Assembly (NCBI GenBank): GCA_002900995.3
Contig: CM035304.1
Coordinates: forward strand, 3,543,612 to 3,607,611
Length of the DNA: 64,000 nt
Direction: 5' to 3'
Source of the DNA: Ganoderma boninense
Lineage: Eukaryota; Basidiomycota; Agaricomycetes; Polyporales; Polyporaceae
The notes beneath the pieces were generated by a model that did not search any database, was not told the origin of the DNA, and saw only the letters and a list, made by a program, of their open reading frames with translations. The position numbers and the translations under genes are program-made. Positions within the stretch are counted from its first letter, which is position 1. Every line of letters starts with the position of its first letter. Below, one piece after another: positions 56,440 through 64,000 of the stretch.

Positions 56440-59142
56440 CGCAAGCCTGATGTGTCCTATTTCCGCATTTTTGGCTGCCTGGCCTATGTGCTCATCCGCA
56501 AGAAGGACCGCAAGGCGCTGCAGCCCCACACGCGCAAGTGCATCTTCATTGGCTATCCGGATGGCACCAAGGCCTGGCGGTTCTGGGACCCTGCAGCAAA
56601 GAAGGTGATCATCTCGTCGCATGCAGTGTTTGATGAGCAGTGCTTCCCTGGCAACTCGCCCTTCATCAATGTGTTTGGCCTGCCCCTCGACGATGTGGAT
56701 GTCCCTGGGGGCCCTGACGATGCAGCACCACCAGAGGACGGTGTGCCAGGAGTGCCAGAGCTGCATGATCAGGGGAGAGATGATGACCATGATGATCCTG
56801 CACCTCCTGCGCCTCCAGCTCCTCCAGCTCCTCCTGCGCCTCCTGCACCTCCTGCACCACACCCTGCGCCTCCACCACCTCGCCAGCCATCTCCAGCTCG
56901 ATCGCCTTCACCACTAGACTCTCCACCACCGGCACAACGTCCTGCACAACTCCCTGCTCGCTCGCCATCACCCCTGGCTCACTCACCACCACCCCCTGCT
57001 CGTTCACCAACGCCTCCACCTGCTCGGCCACCTCCTGCACCAGTTGCTCGCCCTGTCACTCCATCTGCGCACCAGCAAGCACAAAACCCAGGTTTCAGGC
57101 CCTATCCAGCTCTCGCTCGCAAGCAGCTCCCCTCACGTGCCTGTCGCCCCCAAGGCTCCCTCAAAGAGCATGCCCTTGAACGCCAGAACCTTGTTCCTCA
57201 GCGTCTTCGCATTCGCTCTGTGTCCCCTGCTCCTGCTCCTGCTCCGTCTCCTCAGCCTGAACGCTCCTCGTCGCCCGATCCACTCATTGAGGCTCCAGTC
57301 GATGCACCAGCTGCTCCTGGCCTTAATCGACCGTTCCCCAACCGTCCACACTCTCCCCCACCGAGTCCTACATCCTCAGACGACGAGCTGGACCTCATAG
57401 GTCGAGGGGACAGCAGCGATGAGGATGCACTCCATGCGATGCTGGCAGGCCTCGATGACGTCTACTCTGACCCCCTGGTTGACTACCTGTCCTACGACGA
57501 AGCCCTAGATGTCGCATTCGAGTCAGTCGTCGAGCAGGCGTCGAAGGCCAGCCAGGAGCACTTTGGGGAGCCCACATCGATGTCCGAGGTCATGGCACTC
57601 GAGCCTGAGGAGCGCAACAAGTGGCTCAAGGCAGCGCAGGAAGAGCTGCAGTCCCTCGTTGAGAACGGCACCTTTGAGCTTGTCCTCCTGCCCCCTGGTC
57701 GCAAGGCCATTGGCTCCCGCTGGGTATTCCGAGTCAAGCGCAACGCAGATGGCTCCATCGAACGCTACAAGGGCAGACTGGTCGCGAAGGGCTTCTCACA
57801 GCGCCCTGGCTTCGAGTACAACGAGACCTTTGCTCCTACGCCCAAGTGGGCCTCCATCCGCGCTATCCTCGCCATTGCAGCCCTCGAGGACCTGGAGCTG
57901 GAGTCGGTGGACATCTCCTCTGCCTACCTCAATGGCGAGCTCAAGGAGGAGGTGTACATGCGCCAGCCAGATGGCTTTGAAGAGAAGACTCCGCAGTGGG
58001 TGTGGCGTCTCCGCAAGGCCCTCTATGGCCTCAAGCAGGCTGGCCGCTGCTGGCACGAGAAGCTCGACGAGGTGCTCAGCAAGCTGGGCTTTGAACGCCT
58101 GACCTGTGAGCACAGTGTCTGGGTGTACCTGCGCGATGGTGTGCGCCTCATTATTCCTGTCTTTGTCGACGACATCACCATTGCAGGCAAGGACAAGGCA
58201 GCAATCCAGCTAGTCAAGGACGACCTGCGCAAGCACTTCAAGCTGCGAGATCTGGGCCCCACGTCGTGGCTGCTGGGGGTGCAGATTGAGCGCAACCGCT
58301 CGCAGTGTTCCCTGTCCATCTCGCAGCGCCAGTACTCCCTGGACATCCTCGAGCGATACGGCTTCTCCAACTGCGACCCAGTCAGCACCCCCATGGACCC
58401 TGGCCTCCGCCTCAGCGCAGACATGGCCCCCACATCGCCTGCAGATATCCGTGCGATGCAGGACATCCCCTACAGCCAGGCAGTCGGCTCTTTGTTTTAT
58501 CTTGCAGTGGCCACCCGTCCAGACATTGCTCGCACTGTGGGCAACCTTGCACGCTTCTCGCAGCACCCTGGCATGGCGCACTGGAAGGCAGTCAAGCACC
58601 TGTTCCGCTACATCAAGGGCACCCTCAACTACAAGCTCACCTACGCTCCATCGCCAGAGTCAGAGCTGTTCACCTCCTACACCGATGCAGACCACGCTGG
58701 CTGCCCTGACACTGGTCGCTCCACCTCTGGCTATGTGATCAAGATGGGCACTGGGGCCATCTCCTGGTCAAGTCATCTTCAGTCCCTCGTCGCCCTGTCC
58801 ACCACAGAGGCCGAGTTCATCGCTGCAGTCTCGTGTGGGCAGGAGATGCTCTGGCTGCGCAATCTGCTCACTGAGTTTGGCTACAGCATCTCCTCTGCCT
58901 CCCGCATGCGCATCGACAACCTCTCTGCACTCTCTGTGGCGAAAAACCCAGAGCACCATGGGCGGATGAAGCACCTTGACCTGCGCTTCTACTGGCTGCG
59001 GGATGAGGTGGCCAAGGGGCGCATTGAGGTGGTGCACCTGCGCACGTCACACACACTTTGGGGGTTCTCTCATTTTACCCCAGTTAAAAGCGCTGTTAAA
59101 AGTGGAGTTAACATGACAAATTTAGTAAGATCTGTTAAGTAG
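56440..59142 (+). CDS. Copia-2 integrase end, Pro-rich linker, RT and RNase H (3' truncated)
   Basis: Open without stops. Integrase C-terminus (GRKPDVSYFRIFGCLAYV; CIFIGYPDGTKAWRFW), a long Pro/Ala/Ser-rich linker (about 56800-57080) with PAPPAPP repeats, then RT from FELVLLPPGRKAIGSRWVFR through ALYGLKQAGR to the active site FVDDITIAGK near 58160, and RNase H with YTDADHAGCPDTGRSTSGY and STTEAEF. Copia homology stops at about 59052 (VVHLRTSH); the last 30 codons run into unrelated sequence, so the normal end, purine tract and 3' LTR are missing. Confidence 0.88.
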   Translation, partial: RKPDVSYFRIFGCLAYVLIRKKDRKALQPHTRKCIFIGYPDGTKAWRFWDPAAKKVIISSHAVFDEQCFPGNSPFINVFGLPLDDVDVPGGPDDAAPPEDGVPGVPELHDQGRDDDHDDPAPPAPPAPPAPPAPPAPPAPHPAPPPPRQPSPARSPSPLDSPPPAQRPAQLPARSPSPLAHSPPPPARSPTPPPARPPPAPVARPVTPSAHQQAQNPGFRPYPALARKQLPSRACRPQGSLKEHALERQNLVPQRLRIRSVSPAPAPAPSPQPERSSSPDPLIEAPVDAPAAPGLNRPFPNRPHSPPPSPTSSDDELDLIGRGDSSDEDALHAMLAGLDDVYSDPLVDYLSYDEALDVAFESVVEQASKASQEHFGEPTSMSEVMALEPEERNKWLKAAQEELQSLVENGTFELVLLPPGRKAIGSRWVFRVKRNADGSIERYKGRLVAKGFSQRPGFEYNETFAPTPKWASIRAILAIAALEDLELESVDISSAYLNGELKEEVYMRQPDGFEEKTPQWVWRLRKALYGLKQAGRCWHEKLDEVLSKLGFERLTCEHSVWVYLRDGVRLIIPVFVDDITIAGKDKAAIQLVKDDLRKHFKLRDLGPTSWLLGVQIERNRSQCSLSISQRQYSLDILERYGFSNCDPVSTPMDPGLRLSADMAPTSPADIRAMQDIPYSQAVGSLFYLAVATRPDIARTVGNLARFSQHPGMAHWKAVKHLFRYIKGTLNYKLTYAPSPESELFTSYTDADHAGCPDTGRSTSGYVIKMGTGAISWSSHLQSLVALSTTEAEFIAAVSCGQEMLWLRNLLTEFGYSISSASRMRIDNLSALSVAKNPEHHGRMKHLDLRFYWLRDEVAKGRIEVVHLRTSHTLWGFSHFTPVKSAVKSGVNMTNLVRSVK

Positions 59143-60970
59143 GATTGTTTTTCTAATGTTACATGGAATAAAAGTTCAATGAACACCTCCTATGTTGTCC
59201 TGAGCGTTCAGCGTGCACAAATGTCATTCAACATATGTGATCTTATTCTACATAACAGAAAGGACAGTTGTTCAAATACAGGCAGAGTCTCAAGTTGAGA
59301 TTTTGTTCGAGACAAAACTACGATTAACATGCGAAACGCTGTCCTCTCTGTTCCACGGGAGGACATCAGACACATCATTTCGACTGGAAACTTGGACAAC
59401 ATTTATTATGCTGGCTTCTCCTTTCGTCAGGAGGAAATTTGAGATGTTTCTTCGTCGGCCCGATCATTGGTCGTCGGGTAGAGCTCAGCGGTCCACTGAG
59501 CGGACCGCTCACGTTCCGATCATCTTCCTCATATGCGACGCGACCGTCCACATACTAGACAATGCGCCTACGCCACATGCTTGGCGACGAACCGTCCCAG
59601 CCTTTCGAACACGACCCAAAGGATGTTCCGCCCAGCACCAGTCGCCTGGATCGCCAGCAGCGCGAGCACATTTGAAGGTAAAAATTTCCACGTGTGTCGA
59701 GCCACCTGGAGGAGAGCAGTGTCAGTCAACAGTGTCAAGAGAACGCGTAGACCTACACCGACAGTCTGGACACTTGTGGCGAGGAGTGTTCTATGCGCAG
59801 GATTGGACTGCGCGGCCACGTCCGTCAGTTCCATATGGACCAGCTTTTCGAGGACGTGTGCATAGAGAACACCGCCAGCGTGGACTCCCTGACTTGCAGG
59901 AGGATAGGTACCCAGTAAACGAGGCTTGAATGAGGGGCACCGCCGGCGATGTTCGGCAAAGCGGCGAAGAACGTCTACGCTCCGACCGACCTTTATGCGT
60001 ACTAGGTCCGGATTTGCAGGGTCTGGAAAGGGTCAGTCGTGCGACGTCAGTGGGACCAAATCCGACGTACCGTAGAGCTGAAGCGCGTAGATATACCCGG
60101 CCCCGTCAGACTCAGCCCGGGGGGGATTGCATGGCCATTCTTATCAGCACCTGTGTGCGAATCTCCAAGCTCCGGGGGATGAAATCTGGACAGGTCAGTA
60201 GATGTAACGGCTAAGTTGAAGCAAAAACTGACCGATAGCCCTCACAGTGCATCCCGCCTGCTTGCTTGACTGGAACTGTCGCAGCGCCAGTTCTGCTTGA
60301 AGGTGGCGAGGGCAGAAGAACGGCAGTGCTCCGCCGCGAGGGAAAGGCAGAGAATCTCCGCAAAAGACGAGCCCATTGCATCGCGCTCCAGCGCTGTTGA
60401 GGGCTTTGCACCGCGCGTGGAGGCGACGTCGCGCCATTCGAGGTCTTGGTACGTACGCGGTGAGGGTGAAAAGAGGCTGCAGGGATCAGCCAGTACGGTG
60501 TGACAGAGGTGAGAAGGGGAGGAAAGACGTTCCCGGCGAGTCGACTGCCCTCGGTGGTGTTGCGCGTCGGACGCCCGCTCGACGCCACGGACGACAACTG
60601 CGCCCGCTCTGGGAGAAAGGGCCCCCTCCGCTGTCTCCATCCATTAGCCTCCGTCATGCTCCACGCCGCTCTGAATCGTGCATCTCGGGTCCAGGGATGC
60701 CTGCCGTACCGACCGCTCCAGCGCGACATATCGAGACGTGCCTCAAGAAGGGCGAGTACAAGTACGCCGCTCACTTTCCGGGCACTTCTCGCTCCTCGAC
60801 CACGTCAAGGCGACGTACAGCGACCTTCGCTAGACCGGCCTCTACTCCTTCGAGTTCATCCTCGGCACAGCCATCTTCTTCCTCGTCCAGCGCAGCTGAC
60901 TTGCCGGTTGGAATCGAGTAGCGGCCTTTTTCAATTCTAAGACCCACTAGCCGGACGCTATTCCAAGCCT
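59143..60970. other. Unassigned GC-richer sequence
   Basis: It starts just past the Copia-2 break. Sequence from about 59460 has higher GC and scattered open frames on both strands with possible introns (for example GTAAAAATTT at about 59679 to CGTAG at about 59747), but no motif I recognise and no consistent gene model. A Ser-rich frame lies near 60800-60920. It may be broken host genes. Confidence 0.4.
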
Positions 60971-61702
60971 TTGGACGAAGATGACATCGTCGACATTATT
61001 GTCCGAGTGAAGTCGGAATACTACAAGACTTGGCCACCTGCAGATGAGAAGCACCCGGAAGACGCCGAGGCTTTCGGAGAGTTCGAAGAGGCGGAGGATA
61101 CAAGAGACCTGTATGGAGACCTCAATAAGGAGGAAGATGAGGAGGGCCCATTGGTTGGATCGCACAAAGATGGAGACCCTTGCGTCCAGCCTCCTCACGA
61201 AGCGGATGAACAGGAGGCAGACGCCGATCTGAGACAAGACGAACATGAAAGTTCCGCATCACCAAATCGAAAACCTATGCCTCGACGCCGCGAGTACAGA
61301 CCTCCCAAACCCTCTGACGATGAACCTTCTGAAGACGGGCTCGCAGCAGCACAGGTCGACGATACTCGCCCCCGTCCTCTCCTCTACTTGCCCATCGTGG
61401 TCGACCACCCTCTCAACCTCCCAGAGTGCAGTCCGGTGCGTCATCTCGAGGGCGTTCTAGATCCAAGCCGCCTGCCCCTGCAGGTAGCGAGGTGTGCCAA
61501 GGCGCCTAAGCGACGGCCTTCATCCGACCCACGCGAAGCTGTGGCAAAGCCTTCGCAACCGCCGAGGCGAGGCCCGTCATTTGTCCTGCTCTGGAGCTGG
61601 TTTTTGCGGCTGACTATCTTCCACAGCACCGTTTTTGCATATGCTTGTGGAATGAGGCTGGTCTGGTCGGCGATGCGAGGCAGGTCGCGCGAGCTTTCGT
61701 AA
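60971..61702 (+). CDS. Hypothetical acidic protein exon
   Basis: Open for 243 codons, beginning TTG GAC GAA GAT. A likely 3' splice site (TTTTTCAATTCTAAG) lies just upstream near 60930-60945, so this would be an internal exon without its own ATG. The first 80 residues are rich in Asp/Glu (DEDDIVDIIVRVKSEYYKTW; GDLNKEEDEEGP), the rest in Pro/Arg/Ser. No domain recognised. It ends 93 bp before the assembly gap. Function unknown; it may not be a real gene. Confidence 0.3.
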   Translation: MDEDDIVDIIVRVKSEYYKTWPPADEKHPEDAEAFGEFEEAEDTRDLYGDLNKEEDEEGPLVGSHKDGDPCVQPPHEADEQEADADLRQDEHESSASPNRKPMPRRREYRPPKPSDDEPSEDGLAAAQVDDTRPRPLLYLPIVVDHPLNLPECSPVRHLEGVLDPSRLPLQVARCAKAPKRRPSSDPREAVAKPSQPPRRGPSFVLLWSWFLRLTIFHSTVFAYACGMRLVWSAMRGRSRELS

Positions 61703-61795
61703 AGAGGAGATGGCTTGAATCGACCACTGGTCGAGAGAGAGGAGCGTGCTGCAAGCAAGTCAGTCGGGTCACGAACAGAAGAGAAGGGTATCGTC

Positions 61796-61895
61796 NNNNN
61801 NNNNNNNNNNNNNNNNNNNNNNNNNNNNNNNNNNNNNNNNNNNNNNNNNNNNNNNNNNNNNNNNNNNNNNNNNNNNNNNNNNNNNNNNNNNNNNN
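61796..61895. other. Assembly gap (100 N)
   Basis: Exactly 100 N. It may hide the upstream end of the Harbinger-like element. Confidence 0.98.
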
Positions 61896-62294
61896 GAGTC
61901 TGCGGCTCTGCGGCCGGCCGTAAATCCATCAGTCGGTGATTGAAATCATTTGGAGTTAGCACAGCCGTAACCGTAAGCAATGCGCACCGTTCCGAAGCAA
62001 GTCCCCAGGTCCGCAGAGGCCATTTCCCTCACTGCACTCGCGAAACAAAGGTTGCGACCAATTTCCCTTTATCGGTCCTCTTAGAGGGTGCCATTCTCGT
62101 CATGTATATACACAAAACCTTTCCCCAAACATCTCTGCACTTTTTGGAGCCATCCGAACCTCGTACGCCTGGGAGGAAGAAGCGCCTACAGCTGCCTGAC
62201 TGCAAGACGCGGCGGTGGCAGCTCTCAAGCCCCTTCCTGCCTTCCTGCTCTGTATCTCTCCACTGCATCCACAACCACTATCCGAGGCACACCC
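61896..62294 (+). promoter_or_regulatory. Upstream region of Harbinger-like transposase
   Basis: No gene. A CATGTATATACAC stretch near 62100 could be a TATA-type promoter about 190 bp before the ATG. I could not find a terminal inverted repeat. Confidence 0.3.
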
Positions 62295-63664
62295 ATGCTT
62301 TCCAATGAAAGTGAAGAGTGGTCTGAGGAAGATGAGGAGGAAGATCTCGACATCGCTCTCGTAGCCGCATCAACGATGGTTCTCGGCGCCGAGGAAGCTA
62401 GGTTGGCACGGATAGAACAGCGAAAGCCAAGCCGAAGATACCTTCGTCGCCCTCAGCTTCTTCCCAATCCTCGAAGCGACACCCCCTGGCAAGTTCTCTA
62501 TGCCAGCCGTGATGACCGAGCCTTCATTACTACAATGGGCATCGATTGCGCAACGTTTGACTACATCCTCGACAACGGGTTTGCAGATGGCTGGAATAAT
62601 AATGCCATTCCACGCCCGGACACCAACTCACAAGGCCTACCCCGTCTTGGTGCACGTTCCCTCGATGCTGCAGGCGGCCTCGGCCTCATCTATCACTTCC
62701 TTACGTCTGCAATGTCCGACACGGCTCTACAGCAAATCTTCGCACTTATCCCAGCTACCGTCACTCACTACCGAGCATTCGCACTTTCAATCTTGCTCAA
62801 GACCTTACGTGCACTTCTAGAATCAAGCATCCAGTGGTGGGAGTCCAGGGAGGAATGCGAGGAAGATAACGCGTTGATCACGGAGCGGCACCCACGGCTT
62901 GAAGGCGCCATTGGAAGTATCGATGGCCTGAACATCGCACTCGCTACCTCCGACGACCCTGACCTCGAGAATGCAACCTATAACGGGTGGCTTCATGGAC
63001 ATTTTACGAGCTGTGTCCTCGTCTTCTCTCCGCGAGGTAAGTTCTCGCGCCTCAGGCTCATCGCACTGCTTCGGACCAGCCTCAGATTGTTGCTCATGAC
63101 TTTAAATCCCTTATGTTAGGCACGGTCAAGTCATGTGTCATAAATGCTCCCGGGAGCTGGCATGATGCAAAGATCGCTCGCCCAATCTATGACCAGCTTC
63201 GCGACGATACTCCACACGGTTTCTATCTCGTCGCAGATACAGCCTTCCCACGAGGTACGAATGCAATTGCTGGTCGTATCCAGGCTCCTCTCAAGGCCGG
63301 CCAAAGGCTTCCGTCCAATTCTCTCCAACGTGCTGAACTCCTCGCACACGATCGGGAGCTGTTGTCGTACCGTCAAACAGCGGAGTGGGGGATGCGCCAG
63401 TTGAGGTCGAGTTATGGGCGCCTGCACCTTCCCTTAGACGTGAACGATGCTGACGGGCGCGGAGACCTCCTCGAGACGTGCATACGTTCAATGAACCTCC
63501 GAGTAGAGAGAGTGGGCATTTCAGAGATTCGCACAGTTTACATGCGATGCTGGCAGGAAGCAGAGGATGAAGACATATGGAATGACTTTGGCAATGTGTT
63601 GTTCGGAGACTTACGTAGACGCGACCGTGTTTCTCGGTTCCACAGAATTGTAGTTGATGAATAG
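62295..63664 (+). CDS. PIF/Harbinger-like transposase (DDE_Tnp_4 type)
   Basis: ATG at 62295 (MLSNESEEWSEEDEEEDLD), one intron 63037-63119 (GTAAGT...TTAG, phase 1), stop at 63662-63664; about 428 residues. The acidic N-terminus precedes a helical region. Nuclease motifs: GAIGSIDGLNIAL (first Asp), NAPGSWHDAKIAR (conserved His-Asp), FYLVADTAFPR (next Asp) and a Glu-bearing AEWGMRQLRSSYGRLHLPL. Length and order suit the DDE superfamily endonucleases of PIF/Harbinger elements and their domesticated relatives. No internal stop, unlike the other transposon genes here, so it may be active, recent or domesticated. Confidence 0.82.
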
Positions 63665-63883
63665 ACAGGTTTTGCTGCATGCGCACGCAACGTATAAATA
63701 AAAAATTTATTTACAGATGAATACAATAGATTAGTGGTGCGAAAGAACAGGCAAACAGCGAAAGAAGAAGACATAAATAAGCCGATACATGTATGGGGTT
63801 TTTATTCGTTATTGTATGAGTGGGGTGTGTATAGATTGGAGAAGACGATAGACTGTAAGCGATGATACTAGATGGTATATGTA

Positions 63884-64000
63884 TTAACCCTCACGAGAGG
63901 AAGAAGAGTCACGACGACGACGACGACGAGATGGACTGAATGTCATCGTGATAGAAGCAGAGTCAAGGGGAGCAGCGCTGGCATGCGGATTCGAGGATGA
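63884..64000 (-). CDS. 3' end of a convergent gene, possibly the Harbinger partner protein
   Basis: The last 38 codons on the minus strand (SSSNPHASAAPLDSASITMT, then an Arg run and Ser-rich tail ending SREG, TAA). The rest is outside the window. Harbinger elements commonly carry a second gene for a Myb/SANT-like DNA-binding protein, often in opposite orientation; the basic Arg-rich tail fits but the domain itself is not visible. Confidence 0.45.
   Translation of the reverse strand, partial: SSSNPHASAAPLDSASITMTFSPSRRRRRRDSSSSREG

Noticed and set aside
59213..59929. A 238-codon open frame
   Set aside because: It changes character along its length, has no motif, and overlaps alternative frames with equally plausible splice signals.
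60211..60774. Minus-strand frame of 187 codons
   Set aside because: Overlaps several other frames of similar quality in GC-rich DNA and has no recognisable domain.
1..64000. CRISPR array, rRNA or prophage
   Set aside because: No regular spacer array, rRNA core or phage genes; introns and retroelements point to a fungal nuclear genome.

Overview
This window looks like a transposon graveyard from a basidiomycete (Agaricomycete-type) nuclear genome. The evidence is the short GT-AG introns (about 41-83 nt) in the broken-open genes, a KDZ-type transposase with its accessory gene, chromodomain Ty3/Gypsy and Ty1/Copia LTR elements, a PIF/Harbinger transposase, and a fungal Zn2Cys6 gene. Two 100-N blocks (10587-10686 and 61796-61895) show it is a gapped scaffold. 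I see no rRNA, CRISPR or prokaryotic features.

Layout. 1-2065: a gypsy LTR end next to a decayed minus-strand ORF with two retropepsin-like sites. 2996-10534: a minus-strand Zn2Cys6/coiled-coil gene cut in two by a nearly intact chromovirus (Gypsy-1, 3362-9919; two 460-bp LTRs, 5-bp duplication CCGAT). 10535-14848: mostly unassigned sequence with a GATAAG-rich tract, a 206-bp repeat and a CACTA-like MITE. 14849-36351: older gypsy remains holding a Helitron-like insert (16806-18096) and a 16-kb Copia-1 element (19416-35385). Copia-1 contains a reverse-oriented gypsy LTR, and that LTR contains a hAT-like MITE and a complete 9.5-kb KDZ transposon (22039-31561). A second hAT-like MITE carrying tRNA-like modules sits in Copia-1 integrase. 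36352-41340: more gypsy fragments, Copia-2 solo LTRs and a tRNA-Cys-bearing repeat. 41341-54365: a roughly 6.5-kb composite (Copia-2 LTR, 5' half of Copia-2, inverted Copia-2 LTR, dead gypsy gag-pol) present twice in tandem and followed by a longer Copia-2 copy (54366 to about 59052). 59053-61795: sequence I cannot assign. 62295-64000: a PIF/Harbinger-like transposase and the convergent 3' end of a partner gene.

The elements explain much of each other. Removing the hAT MITE and KDZ with one duplication each restores a gypsy LTR of exactly 460 bp; removing the tRNA-bearing MITE restores the Copia-1 integrase frame. Gypsy-1 shows sequence signs of Tf1-like self-priming and of -1 frameshifting between gag and pol. 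Both Copia families have primer-binding sites matching the 5' half of initiator tRNA-Met. Nearly all nonsense codons in these elements look like C-to-T or G-to-A changes (CGA to TGA, CAG/CAA to TAG/TAA, TGG to TGA/TAG), as expected from deamination of methylated cytosine or a RIP-like process.
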